From positions 62,001 through 126,000 of the forward strand of contig NZ_JOAG01000016.1 in NCBI RefSeq assembly GCF_000725485.1: a stretch of DNA of 64,000 nucleotides, in the 5' to 3' direction. Source of the stretch: Nonomuraea candida (GTDB lineage: Bacteria; Actinomycetota; Actinomycetes; Streptosporangiales; Streptosporangiaceae). Positions within the stretch are counted from its first letter, which is position 1. The number at the start of each line of letters is the position of its first letter. The notes beneath the pieces are model-generated. The model was given only the letters and a program-made list of their open reading frames with translations. It ran no database searches and was not told where the DNA came from. The position numbers were made by a program, and so were the translations under genes. Positions 1 to 9,557 of the stretch are shown here, piece after piece.

Positions 1-185
1 CGTTCCTGGCGGCCGTTCATGGCGGGCGGCCAGGATGGGGCGGCCAGGATGGGGCGGCCAGGGTGGGCGGCCTTCCACGGCGGGGCCGGAGGCCGGGGGT
101 GGGCGGGCGACGGCCTGACGGCGGGCGACGTTACGGTGGGGTGCGTGGGGCGTTCCGGGCTGGAGCGCGGGCCGGGGCCGGAGAG

Positions 186-794
186 GTGACGGGCGTGCGG
201 TACGTACGGGCGGTGGAGCGGCTGCGGATGCTGGCCGAGGCGTGCGAGCAGACCCGGCGGGTGCCGATGGACGAGCCGTTCCTGCGCGGCGCGTACGTCT
301 TCGGCGACCTGACGGCCGGGGCCGATCCGATCGAGGCGATCGAGGTCGTCCTCCAGCTCAACCTGCCCCCGCAGGAGGTCACCTGGGAGACCCAGCCGCC
401 CGGCACGGCGTGGCTGGTGGACTTCCTGCGGCTGGACAAGGGCGGCATCGCGTACTGGTGGCGCTCGCACCTGGACCCGGTGGCCAACCATCGCATCCGG
501 GAGCCCGTACGGTTCTGGTCGCTGGACGGGATCGAGGAGGGGGTGCTCGAGGCGCTGCGCGAGCGGCGGTTCGAGGCGCTGGGCGGTGCCGTGACCGGCA
601 TCGGGGAGCGGGAGCGGGCCGCGCGGACGGAGGAGGACCTGGAGCGCGCCCTGGCGCACCTGCGGGCCGTGCACGGGCAGTACTGGGACCGGCGGTGGCG
701 GCGGGAGCACCGGGGGCTGGGCCGGTATCCGGAGCACCACCTGTGGGAGGCCGTCCAGGGATATCTGGATCTGCTCGACGCGCGGGACGAATGA
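186..794 (+). CDS. Conserved hypothetical protein (possibly DUF7711-like)
   Basis: Function unknown. The reading frame is open further upstream (from 63), but the first 41 codons are Arg/Gly-rich and look like translated intergenic DNA. The GTG at 186 follows a GGAGAGGT-like ribosome site and starts the conserved-looking part (VTGVRYVRAVERL), giving 202 aa. The protein is soluble, with no signal peptide or membrane helix. It alternates acidic helices with W-rich stretches (YWWRSHL near the middle, HGQYWDRRW near the end). The helical start (RAVERLRMLAEAC) and a later VVLQLNLP.EVTWETQPPG segment recall an actinobacterial hypothetical family I remember as DUF7711; this is tentative. No operon partner is visible. 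Confidence 0.6.
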   Translation: MTGVRYVRAVERLRMLAEACEQTRRVPMDEPFLRGAYVFGDLTAGADPIEAIEVVLQLNLPPQEVTWETQPPGTAWLVDFLRLDKGGIAYWWRSHLDPVANHRIREPVRFWSLDGIEEGVLEALRERRFEALGGAVTGIGERERAARTEEDLERALAHLRAVHGQYWDRRWRREHRGLGRYPEHHLWEAVQGYLDLLDARDE

Positions 795-1103
795 GCCGAC
801 ACCTCCGACCTTTGCCCGGGAAAAGGGACCGGCGGGGCTCGTGAGCCGAGGGCCGCGGGGGGTTTCGGTCCATGGGAAGGCTTTCGGGAGGCTGGGAGGA
901 ACAGCCGGGTTTGGGGGGAAGTGGGGGAAAAGGGTGGATTATTGGAGTAAACCGGAGGTACGCGATAAGCGTCTGAGGTCTGACAAATGTCGTGCATTCC
1001 GGGTTATCAGCTGAAACATTATGTCACTATTAAGGCTTAGTGTGGTCGGTCGATTACTCCTCGTTATCGCCGCTTCAATGTGACCAATCCGTAGCCGTTC
1101 GCT
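795..1103. other. Intergenic region upstream of the sigma factor
   Basis: This 309-base stretch holds no convincing gene. Its right half (about 950-1090) is clearly AT-richer than the surroundings, as expected of a promoter region. It probably carries the control signals of the downstream sigma factor gene. No clear -35/-10 pair, operator or terminator could be assigned by eye. Confidence 0.5.
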
Positions 1104-1769
1104 ATGACGACAGGCCGGATCAGTGCGGGCATCATGCCTATCGTGAGCGAGGGAAGCGTCGCCGACGCCAAAATTGGGGTAAGGCTCGCGTCGAGACTTC
1201 CGGCACGGACGGATGACTCCGACCTTAGGGAACTGACGAGCCTCGCCGTGCAGGGAGATCGCAGTGCGATCGAATCTCTGCTCGGTGAGTTGCGTCCGAT
1301 GGTGGTGCGGTATTGCCGCGCCCGGCTGGGCAGGGTTTCAGGGCAATATCACATTGCCGATGACGTGGCCCAGGAGGTGTGCATCGCGGTGTTGTCCGCG
1401 CTGCCGCGATACCGCGACATGGGGCGGCCGTTCGCGTCCTTCGTGTTCGGGATCGCCTCGCACAAGGTGGCCGACGCGCTGCGCAGCTCGGTGCGCTCGG
1501 CCGTGCCGACCCAGGACCTGCCCGACGGGCCCGACGACGGCCCGGGGCCCGAGGAGACGGTGGTCCGCTACATCGAGGTCGAGCACGCCAGGCGGCTGCT
1601 GGCCAGGCTGCCCGACAACCAGCGCGAGTTGCTGCTGTTGCGAGTGGTGTCAGGGTTGTCGGCCGAGGAGACCGGTAATGTACTCGGCATGTCACCAGGT
1701 GCGGTCCGCGTCGCCCAGCATCGGGCGCTGGCCAGGTTGCGGCAGATGGCGGAGCTGGAGTCGGCTTGA
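1104..1769 (+). CDS. shbA: RNA polymerase sigma factor, SigD/ShbA type
   Basis: ECF-size sigma-70 protein. Region 2 lies around [18 protein letters not shown] and [18 protein letters not shown]. Region 4 is in the C-terminal part ([18 protein letters not shown], then the helix-turn-helix [19 protein letters not shown]). The 221-aa length is usual for the family. The neighbours (RsdA-like ORF, DUF5319, guaB, guaB3) are the same as around sigD (Rv3414c) in mycobacteria and shbA in Streptomyces; shbA is reported there to drive transcription of the principal sigma gene hrdB. The start is uncertain: ATG at 1104 has no good ribosome site, and ATG at 1134 is possible because the first 35 residues are not conserved-looking. 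The gene symbol rests on family plus synteny. Confidence 0.85.
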   Translation: MTTGRISAGIMPIVSEGSVADAKIGVRLASRLPARTDDSDLRELTSLAVQGDRSAIESLLGELRPMVVRYCRARLGRVSGQYHIADDVAQEVCIAVLSALPRYRDMGRPFASFVFGIASHKVADALRSSVRSAVPTQDLPDGPDDGPGPEETVVRYIEVEHARRLLARLPDNQRELLLLRVVSGLSAEETGNVLGMSPGAVRVAQHRALARLRQMAELESA

Positions 1770-1939
1770 CGCCGGAGGAGGAGACCGAGGCGCTGCTCGA
1801 CGCGCTCGGTCGCGGACAGGTGCCCGACCCGGCTGATCCGGCCGTGCGCCTGCTGGCCGCGCTGCTCGACGACGTCGATCAGCGGCGCCCGCAGAGGTCT
1901 CAGCGGCGCTCTTCCGTGTCGATGACGCCGTCGACGTAG
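1766..1939 (+). CDS. Short RsdA-like anti-sigma fragment (57 aa)
   Basis: A TTG start overlaps the sigma factor stop (TTGA), so translation could be coupled. The 57-aa product begins with an acidic segment, [12 protein letters not shown] followed by [14 protein letters not shown]. This closely parallels the sigma-binding N-terminal segment of mycobacterial RsdA (LLDAL...DPRDDALAALLGQW), the anti-SigD factor encoded directly after sigD. RsdA normally continues into a membrane helix and an extracytoplasmic domain; here the frame stops right after the binding segment, in an Arg/Ser-rich tail. It is either a degenerate remnant or a minimal soluble anti-sigma peptide. Its 3' end overlaps the convergent DUF5319 gene by 40 bases. 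Confidence 0.5.
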   Translation: MTPEEETEALLDALGRGQVPDPADPAVRLLAALLDDVDQRRPQRSQRRSSVSMTPST

Positions 1940-2277
1940 CCTCGGGCGTAATCCCAGCTGACATAGTCTGCCGGGTCCGGGTGAAAGGCCGGCTCGTGCA
2001 CCTGCGGCTGGCCTTTCTCGATCATCTGTTTCAGGTTGCCGCGCAGCAGCTCCCAGTCGAAGAAGTGCTGCTCGCCGCATTCCGGGCAGTCGAGCACGAG
2101 CCCCAGCACCCCCTGCGGTTCGAGCAGGGAGCGGAAGACCTCGACATCGGCGAGGTCGGTGATGGCCTCGTCGCGCTCGGCCGCCGTGAGCGGCTCGGCG
2201 TCGTCGAGCGCGCCCATCGCGGCGGAGGGGTCGTTGGGGTCGTCCGCGAACGGATCGCGGGGGACGTCTTCCAGCAC
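1900..2277 (-). CDS. DUF5319 domain protein
   Basis: Conserved actinobacterial protein of unknown function, 125 aa and soluble. The family core is visible: a CPECGEQHFFDWELL segment with a Cys-x2-Cys pair that could bind metal, followed by a GNLKQMIE helix and a C-terminal [16 protein letters not shown]. The N-terminus is acidic. The GTG start at 2277 follows a GGTGGGA ribosome site. In mycobacteria the orthologue (Rv3412) sits in the same place between rsdA/sigD and guaB2, so the position supports the assignment. It is convergent with the sigma factor unit and overlaps the RsdA-like ORF antisense. Confidence 0.85.
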   Translation of the reverse strand: MLEDVPRDPFADDPNDPSAAMGALDDAEPLTAAERDEAITDLADVEVFRSLLEPQGVLGLVLDCPECGEQHFFDWELLRGNLKQMIEKGQPQVHEPAFHPDPADYVSWDYARGYVDGVIDTEERR

Positions 2278-2316
2278 CTTCCCACCATATGACCGAAGCG
2301 GCCCGCGCGGTGGGGA

Positions 2317-3333
2317 TTACCTCAGCCATCCACGTCTGGCGGCCTCGACCCCAGCGTGGAAGCGGGATTGAGCGCCCAACTCGGTCATGGCGTCGGCGAA
2401 CCTGGCGCGTACCGTACGGACCGAAAGGCCGAGCTGGCGGGCGATGGACTCGTCGCACATGCCCTGCGCGGCCAGGCGCATGACCTGGATCACGCCGTCG
2501 CCCCTGCGGCTCCAGGGCAGGGGCAGGGCGCGCGCCCACAACTCGTCGAAGAGCGAGGTCAGCACGCCGACCACCACGGAGGTGCGCACGAGGTAGAAGT
2601 GGTAGGCGTGGTCGGGCAGGTTGCCGCCCCAGTGCGCGGGCAGGCCGGCCACCTCGGGGCCCATGGTCATGAACCAGCTCGGCACCCGGTCCAGCGTGCG
2701 CACCCTGCCGCCGGCCTCGACGAGGCGGGTGAGCTGGTCACGGACGCCGGGGAGCAGGAGGGTGGAGACCGGGATGATCGCCTGAACGGTAAGCAGGTTT
2801 CGTTCTTGCGCATCAATCCATGGATCCGCAAATTTCCGGGCAAAATCCACCATTGTGCGTTCGTCGGGAAGTGCGGTGAGTAATGACATCGGTGGTGTTT
2901 GACACTGTACGGCGATGCCGATCACGCTCTCGTACAGGATGTCGGCCCCGCTCGCCATCTCCACCGGGAAAGCGCCATTGCGATAGTCACGGCCGGCGTC
3001 ATAGTCGCGGATCAGCCCGCGGATGGAGCCGAGCGCCGAGTCGATTCTGCGGCTCTCCTCCGCCAGCCGGTCGAGGCGTTCGGCGATCAGCCGGCCGAGC
3101 GCCGCGGCGGGATGCCGGGCGAGATATTGACCGGATTGTTCGTCAATGACGCCCAGTTTGACGAGATCGTCCAACTGGCGGCCGACTTTTTCGACCGGAT
3201 CGTCCATCGCCTGCGCCAGATCCGAACGGGTCGCCCTGTGCAGGCGCAGCACCGCCGAGTAGAGCTCGGTCTGGGCCGGGTCGAGACCCAGCGTCTCCAA
3301 CGGGTCGGACGCGATTCGGGGCTCGTTGCGCAT
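2317..3333 (-). CDS. TrmB/LuxR-type helix-turn-helix regulator
   Basis: 338-aa soluble transcription regulator. The N-terminal ~75 residues (LGLDPAQTELYSAVLRL, SDLAQAMDDPVEKVGRQLDDLVKLGV) look like a TrmB-type winged helix. A variable middle follows that resembles a ligand or phospholipase-D-like fold. The C-terminus (VIQVMRLAAQGMCDESIAR, LGLSVRTVRARFADAM) is a LuxR/GerE helix-turn-helix. This architecture is common among actinomycete pathway and differentiation regulators. ATG at 3333 is chosen because ACGGAG lies 9 bases upstream; the open frame continues to 3636, but that extension is low-complexity. It is transcribed divergently from guaB across a 636-base gap. Its target is unknown. Confidence 0.8.
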   Translation of the reverse strand: MRNEPRIASDPLETLGLDPAQTELYSAVLRLHRATRSDLAQAMDDPVEKVGRQLDDLVKLGVIDEQSGQYLARHPAAALGRLIAERLDRLAEESRRIDSALGSIRGLIRDYDAGRDYRNGAFPVEMASGADILYESVIGIAVQCQTPPMSLLTALPDERTMVDFARKFADPWIDAQERNLLTVQAIIPVSTLLLPGVRDQLTRLVEAGGRVRTLDRVPSWFMTMGPEVAGLPAHWGGNLPDHAYHFYLVRTSVVVGVLTSLFDELWARALPLPWSRRGDGVIQVMRLAAQGMCDESIARQLGLSVRTVRARFADAMTELGAQSRFHAGVEAARRGWLR

Positions 3334-3592
3334 TCTGGGCGGCTCCGTCGGGGGGACACGGGCGTGCGGTGAGGATAACCCCGCATTGCGCCGCTGTCCG
3401 GATGTTGCGCCGACTCGTTCCAACCACCGTGCAACTTCGTGCAATTGCACGTTTGCACATTGCGGTGTGCCGCTGAGTGACGCAGGCTTTACCCAGCGTC
3501 GGCATCCAGCCAAGGGCGCGGTCGCGCCGGCCATCAGGACGCGGAGGGGGGTTCGGTGGTTGCGTTGCGCGGCCACCGCCCGGATGCCGGTG

Positions 3593-3634
3593 GCCGGGGG
3601 ATGGGACGGATCACCGACCGTCCCATCCCCCGGC
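3593..3634. repeat. Perfect 17-bp inverted repeat, hairpin 1
   Basis: The arms at 3593-3609 and 3618-3634 pair perfectly (GCCGGGGGATGGGACGG and its complement) around an 8-base loop. The stem could form a very stable RNA hairpin on either strand, or serve as a protein-binding palindrome. It lies between divergent genes, so it is not an obvious terminator for either. Confidence 0.8.
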
Positions 3635-3642
3635 ACTTTGGC

Positions 3643-3692
3643 GATGCCGGGAGCACGTCGGACCGTGGGGGTTCACGCGTGCTCCCGGCATC
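3643..3692 (+). repeat. Perfect 15-bp inverted repeat, hairpin 2
   Basis: The arms at 3643-3657 (GATGCCGGGAGCACG) and 3678-3692 are exact complements around a 20-base loop. A short T-run (TCTTTG) follows on the plus strand, so it could act as an intrinsic terminator for rightward transcription coming from the gap. Confidence 0.75.
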
Positions 3693-3930
3693 TTTGTCCC
3701 GGGCCTTCCGCGATGGGACCCGCTTCCCTGTCCCGGCCTTTTCCCTGTCCCGGCCTTCCGTTTCTGGGACCGGCCTTCCGTTTCCGGAATCTCCTGGGGC
3801 CCGGGCGTCCGTCCGGGAGCTGTGCTCCAGGGTTTCGTCCCGGTATCCGGGGTCCTGGCCCTGTTCGCTCCTGACGCTCGTCACGGCTTGTGCGCGCCCG
3901 CCCTCCGTGCGGTTTGGAGGCAGGCCCTAG

Positions 3931-5451
<1,521 letters not shown>

Positions 5452-5455
5452 GTTC

Positions 5456-6577
5456 ATGACTCAGCAGGTGGAGATCGGCCGGGGCAAGGCCGGGCGGCGG
5501 GCGTACTCGCTGGACGAGATCGGCCTCGTGCCGTCGCGGCGCACGCGTGACCCGGAGGAGGTCTCGATCGCCTGGCAGATCGACGCCTACCGGTTCGAGC
5601 TGCCCGTGGTCGTCGCTCCCATGGACAGCGTGGTCTCGCCGGCCACCGCCATCGAGATCGGCCGGCTCGGCGGCCTGGCCCCGCTCGACCTCGAAGGGCT
5701 GTGGACGCGCTACGAGGACCCGCTGCCGCTGCTCGAAGAGTGCGCCGCCCTCGACCAGGAGGCGGCCACCAGGCGGCTGCAGGAGATCTACGCCGCGCCG
5801 ATCAAGGAAGAGCTGATCGGCCGCCGGATCGAGGAGATCCGCGCCTCCGGGGTGACCACCGCCGTGCGGCTGTCGCCGCAGCGCACGGTCCAGTACCACA
5901 AGACCGTGATCGACGCGGGCGTCGACATCTTCGTCATCCGCGGCACCACGGTCTCCGCCGAGCACGTGTCGGGGCGGGCCGAGCCGCTCAACCTCAAGCA
6001 GTTCATCTACGAGCTCGACGTGCCGGTCATCGTGGGCGGCTGCGCCACCTACACCGCCGCCCTGCACCTGATGCGCACCGGCGCGGCGGGCGTGCTGGTG
6101 GGCTTCGGCGGCGGCGCCTCCCACACCACCCGCAACGTGCTGGGCGTGGCCGTGCCGATGGCCACCGCCATCTCCGACGTGGCCGCCGCGCGCCGCGACT
6201 ACCTCGACGAGTCCGGCGGGCGCTACGTGCACGTCATCGCCGACGGCGGCATGGGCACCTCCGGCGACATCGCCAAGGCCATCGCCTGCGGCGCCGACGC
6301 CGTGATGGTGGGCTCGCCGCTGGCCCGCGCCGCCGAGGCGCCGGGTCACGGGTTCCACTGGGGCTCCGAGGCGCACCACCCCGACCTGCCGCGCGGGCGC
6401 CGGGTGGAGTTCGGCACCGTGGGGACTCTGGAGCAGATCCTGCACGGGCCGTCGAGCGTGGCCGACGGGTCGATGAACCTCATGGGGGCGCTGAAGCGCA
6501 CCATGGCGTCCACCGGCTACTCCGACATCAAGGAGTTCCAGCGGGTCGAGGTCGTGGTCGCGCCCATCCAGCGCTGA
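5456..6577 (+). CDS. guaB3: GuaB3 family IMP dehydrogenase-related protein
   Basis: Paralogue of IMP dehydrogenase, 373 aa, without CBS domains. It begins with the family signature EIGRGKAGRRAYSLDEIGLVPSRRTRDP. The barrel regions align well with GuaB, including IADGGMGTSGDIAKAIACGADAVM. In the segment matching the GuaB catalytic loop (VGFGGGASHTTRNVLG against [16 protein letters not shown]), the catalytic Cys is replaced by His223. Classic IMPDH chemistry through a thioimidate is therefore unlikely. Mycobacterial GuaB3 also lacks demonstrated IMPDH activity. The gene starts 4 bases after guaB. What it does is unknown. Confidence 0.93.
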   Translation: MTQQVEIGRGKAGRRAYSLDEIGLVPSRRTRDPEEVSIAWQIDAYRFELPVVVAPMDSVVSPATAIEIGRLGGLAPLDLEGLWTRYEDPLPLLEECAALDQEAATRRLQEIYAAPIKEELIGRRIEEIRASGVTTAVRLSPQRTVQYHKTVIDAGVDIFVIRGTTVSAEHVSGRAEPLNLKQFIYELDVPVIVGGCATYTAALHLMRTGAAGVLVGFGGGASHTTRNVLGVAVPMATAISDVAAARRDYLDESGGRYVHVIADGGMGTSGDIAKAIACGADAVMVGSPLARAAEAPGHGFHWGSEAHHPDLPRGRRVEFGTVGTLEQILHGPSSVADGSMNLMGALKRTMASTGYSDIKEFQRVEVVVAPIQR

Positions 6578-6620
6578 GCCGCCCGCCCAGGGGCCGCCGC
6601 CTCCGTGCCGGGCCGCCGCC

Positions 6621-6720
6621 TCCGCCCGCGGGGCGGCGCCTCCGCCCGTGGGGCGGCGCCTCCGCCCGTGGGGCGGCGCCTCCGCTGGCGGGGCGGCGCC
6701 TCCGCTGGCGGGGCGGCGGC
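6621..6720. repeat. Five tandem 20-bp GC-rich repeats
   Basis: Five exact-length units run from 6621 to 6720 (TCCGCCCGTGGGGCGGCGCC and close variants), with a degenerate sixth unit just before (6601-6620). In the first three units CCGCCC and GGGCGG can pair, so the array is a row of mini-hairpins. It starts 43 bases after the guaB3 stop and ends 17 bases before the next ATG. Confidence 0.9.
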
Positions 6721-6737
6721 CGACGTAGGGTTTCGGC

Positions 6738-6992
6738 ATGGAATCGCTCGAAGACCGGGTCGCCCGGCTGGAGAAGCAGGTCGCCTACCTCAACCGCCAC
6801 CTCGGCATCGACCCCAGGTTCATCGACTCGCTCGCCGAGGGGCCGTCGCTGCCGCCCGACTTCTACCGCGAGCTGGGCAGGGGCAAGCTGGTCAAGGCCA
6901 TCAAGATCTACCGCGAGGCCACCGGGTCGTCCCTGCTCGTGGCCAAGAACGCGGTGGAGGCCATGGCCAAGCAGGCCAGGAGCATCGAGTAG
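6738..6992 (+). CDS. Small protein with L7/L12 C-terminal-like segment
   Basis: 84-aa cytoplasmic protein. The first ~20 residues (SLEDRVARLEKQVAYLNRHL) form a short coiled coil. After a Pro/Asp linker, KLVKAIKIYREATGSSLLVAKNAVEAMA resembles the C-terminal helices of ribosomal protein L7/L12, a pattern seen in many small actinobacterial proteins whose role is not established. It is not a ribosomal protein as such. The ATG at 6738 follows a weak GTAGGG site. The gene lies between guaB3 and a sigma factor on the same strand, separated from guaB3 by the repeat array. Confidence 0.7.
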   Translation: MESLEDRVARLEKQVAYLNRHLGIDPRFIDSLAEGPSLPPDFYRELGRGKLVKAIKIYREATGSSLLVAKNAVEAMAKQARSIE

Positions 6993-7040
6993 CACACCAC
7001 AGGCGCCGAGTGTCGTACCGCGCGGCTACGGTGGGGCGTT

Positions 7041-8246
7041 ATGCCGGATGTCGAGCAGGTGTTCCGCGCGGAATACGGCAGGGCCGTGGCCGTGCTCGTC
7101 CGCGTCTTCGGTGACATCGACCTGGCCGAGGAGGCGGTGCAGGAGGCGTTCGCCGTGGCGGTGCGCCAGTGGCCGCAGGCCGGCCCGCCGCCCAGCCCGG
7201 CCGGCTGGATCATCACCACCGCGCGCAACCGGGCCGTCGACCGCCTGCGCAGGGAGGCCGCGCGGCACGGCAAACACGCCCAGGCCGCGCTGCTGCACGC
7301 CCCCGCCGAGCCGGTGGCGGAGGGGGCCGTGCCCGACGAGCGGTTGCGGCTGATCTTCACCTGCTGCCATCCCGCGCTGGCCATGCCCGCCCGGGTGGCC
7401 CTGACGCTGAGGTTGCTGGGCGGGCTGACGACCGCCGAGATCGCGCGCGCGTTCCTGGTGCCCGAGCCCACCATGGCGCAGCGGCTGGTCAGGGCGAAGG
7501 GCAAGATCCGCGCGGCGCGGGTGCCGTACCGGGTGCCGGGGGAGGACGAGCTGCCCGGGCGGCTGGGCTCGGTGCTGGCCGTGATCTACCTGATCTTCAA
7601 CGAGGGGTACACCGCCAGCTCCGGCGAACGGCTCGTACGCGAGGAGCTGTGCGCGGAGGCCATCAGGCTCGGGCGGCTGCTGACCACGTTGCTGCCGGAC
7701 GAGCCCGAGGCCGTGGGCCTGCTGGCGCTCATGCTGCTCATCGAGGCGCGGCGGGCGGCGCGCACCGGGCCGGACGGCGAGCTGGTGCCGCTGGCGGAGC
7801 AGGACCGCGGGAGGTGGGACCGGGCGCTGCTGGCGGAGGGGCAGGAGCTGGTGCGGTGGTGCCTGCGGCGGGACGAGCCGGGGCCGTACCAGGTGCAGGC
7901 GGCGATCAACGCGGTGCACGGCGACGCGGCGCGCGCGGAGGAGACCGACTGGGAGCAGATCCTGCGCCTGTACGACCTGCTGCTGACCCTCACGCCGACG
8001 CCCGTGGTGGCGCTGAACCGGGCGGTGGCCGTGGCCGAGGTCGAGGGGCCGGAGCCGGCGCTGCGGCTGGTGGACGAGACCGGGGCCGGGGGCTACTACC
8101 TGTTCCACGCCATACGCGCCGGGCTGCTGCGGCGGCTGGGGCGGGAGGAGGAGGCGGCGCGGGCGTACGCGGCGGCGATCGAGCGGGCGGGCAACGCGGC
8201 GGAGCGGGAGTTCCTGCGCCGGTCCGCGCAGCGGAGCGTCCCCTGA
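7041..8246 (+). CDS. ECF42-type RNA polymerase sigma factor with C-terminal extension
   Basis: 401-aa sigma factor. Region 2 is at about residues 5-70 ([38 protein letters not shown]). Region 4 is at about 110-165 ([20 protein letters not shown]). It then continues for more than 200 residues of helical, TPR-like DUF6596 sequence starting with [10 protein letters not shown], the hallmark of group ECF42. In this group the extension is reported to be needed for activity. These genes usually sit next to a YCII/DGPF-domain gene; none is present here, the flanking genes being the L7/L12-like protein and a GNAT. The ATG at 7041 is the only sensible start. Confidence 0.93.
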   Translation: MPDVEQVFRAEYGRAVAVLVRVFGDIDLAEEAVQEAFAVAVRQWPQAGPPPSPAGWIITTARNRAVDRLRREAARHGKHAQAALLHAPAEPVAEGAVPDERLRLIFTCCHPALAMPARVALTLRLLGGLTTAEIARAFLVPEPTMAQRLVRAKGKIRAARVPYRVPGEDELPGRLGSVLAVIYLIFNEGYTASSGERLVREELCAEAIRLGRLLTTLLPDEPEAVGLLALMLLIEARRAARTGPDGELVPLAEQDRGRWDRALLAEGQELVRWCLRRDEPGPYQVQAAINAVHGDAARAEETDWEQILRLYDLLLTLTPTPVVALNRAVAVAEVEGPEPALRLVDETGAGGYYLFHAIRAGLLRRLGREEEAARAYAAAIERAGNAAEREFLRRSAQRSVP

Positions 8247-8298
8247 GATCGGAGGGCGCCGGGGGACGGGCCGAACACCTGCTCGCTACATTGGGCGC

Positions 8299-8733
8299 GT
8301 GAGAATCGCGGAGGCAAGCGACAGGGACGCCGTCGAGCGGCTCGTCCACGACGCCTACACGCCGTGGATCGAGATCGTCGGCATGCGGCCGCTGCCGCTC
8401 GAAGCCGACTACGCGGCGCTCATCGCCGCCGGCCGGGTGCACGTCACCGACGGGCTGGAGGGGCTCATCGTGCTCGTCCCCGAGGACGGCGCGCTGCTGG
8501 TGGACAACGTCGCCGTCCGCCCCGAGTTGCACGGCCGGGGCATCGGGCGGGCCCTGCTGGCCTACGCCGAGCAGGAGGCGCGCCGGCTGGGGCTGCCCGC
8601 CGTGTGCCTCTACACCAACGTCAAGATGGCCGCCAACATCGCCCTGTACGCGTCTCTCGGCTACGTCGAGACCGGCCGCCGGGGCATCGAGGGCCGCTCG
8701 GCCGTGCTGATGCGCAAGCGGCTCACCCCGTGA
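8299..8733 (+). CDS. GNAT family N-acetyltransferase
   Basis: 144-aa cytoplasmic acetyltransferase. The acetyl-CoA loop is visible as VRPELHGRGIGRALLAYAEQEAR (R-x2-G-x-G pattern), and the C-terminal NIALYASLGYVETGRR is the usual last helix and strand. The start is GTG at 8299, giving VRIAEASDRDAVERLVHDAY, the normal beginning of the fold. Substrate unknown. Its 3' end overlaps the convergent aldolase gene by 11 bases. Confidence 0.9.
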   Translation: MRIAEASDRDAVERLVHDAYTPWIEIVGMRPLPLEADYAALIAAGRVHVTDGLEGLIVLVPEDGALLVDNVAVRPELHGRGIGRALLAYAEQEARRLGLPAVCLYTNVKMAANIALYASLGYVETGRRGIEGRSAVLMRKRLTP

Positions 8734-9547
8734 GGACGCCGAGCAGGTGGCTGACCTCGCGGGAGACCGCGTCGCGGCCGGCCTTGAGGTATTTGCGGGA
8801 GTCGACGACCCGCTCGTCGTGGGCCAGGTAGTCGCGCACGGCGCCGGTGAACGCCTTGTTCAGGTGGGTCGCGATGTTGATCTTCTTCATGCCGCGGCGC
8901 ACGGCCTCGCGCAGCACGTCGTCCGGCACCCCCGAGGAGCCGTGCAGCACCAGCGGCACGGGCACCGCCGCGCGCAGCTCGGCGATGAGCTCCAGGTCGA
9001 GGACCGCGTCCTTGCTGGTCATGGCGTGCGAGGTGCCCACGGCCACGGCCAGCGCGTCCACGCCGGTGCGGGTCACGTAGTCCACCGCCTCGTGCGGCTT
9101 GGTACGGGCGCCCGGCGCGTGCACGCCGTCCTTGCCCCCGACCTCGCCCAGCTCGGCCTCCACCCACACGCCGCGCTCGTGGCACCAGGCCGTCACCTCG
9201 GCCGTGGCGGCGACGTTGTCCTCGTCGGGCAGGGCGCTGGCGTCGTACATCACCGAGCCGAGGCCCAGCGTCACCGCCTCCTCGACCAGCGCGCGGTCGG
9301 TGGCGTGGTCGAGGTGGACCGCGACCGGCACCTCCGACCGGCGCGCCACCGCGAGCGCGGCCAGCGCGATCGGCTCCAGCGCGCCGTGGTAACGCACGCA
9401 GTTCTCGCTGATCTGCAGCACGACCGGCAGGCCGAGGGCCTCCGCGCCGGCCACGATGGCGGTGGCGTGCTCCAGCTGGATCACGTTGAACGCGCCCACC
9501 CCGGCGGGTGACTGGCTGACGATGTCGCCGATGGCGGCGAGGGGCAT
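8723..9547 (-). CDS. Class II fructose/tagatose-bisphosphate aldolase
   Basis: Zinc-dependent aldolase splitting a ketose 1,6-bisphosphate into two triose phosphates; 274 aa, cytoplasmic. Class II signatures are present: VPVAVHLDHATD with the first metal His, the acidic VMYDASALP, EAELGEVGGKDG, VGTSHA and the phosphate-binding VLHGSSGVPD. The length and GEVGGKDG loop fit the GatY/KbaY/AgaY group that uses tagatose bisphosphate at least as well as FBP aldolase. The ATG at 9547 follows AAGGAG, which overlaps the TAA stop of the upstream kinase gene. Last gene of the leftward amino-sugar operon. Confidence 0.9.
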   Translation of the reverse strand: MPLAAIGDIVSQSPAGVGAFNVIQLEHATAIVAGAEALGLPVVLQISENCVRYHGALEPIALAALAVARRSEVPVAVHLDHATDRALVEEAVTLGLGSVMYDASALPDEDNVAATAEVTAWCHERGVWVEAELGEVGGKDGVHAPGARTKPHEAVDYVTRTGVDALAVAVGTSHAMTSKDAVLDLELIAELRAAVPVPLVLHGSSGVPDDVLREAVRRGMKKINIATHLNKAFTGAVRDYLAHDERVVDSRKYLKAGRDAVSREVSHLLGVLTG

Positions 9548-9557
9548 GGCGGGCTCC

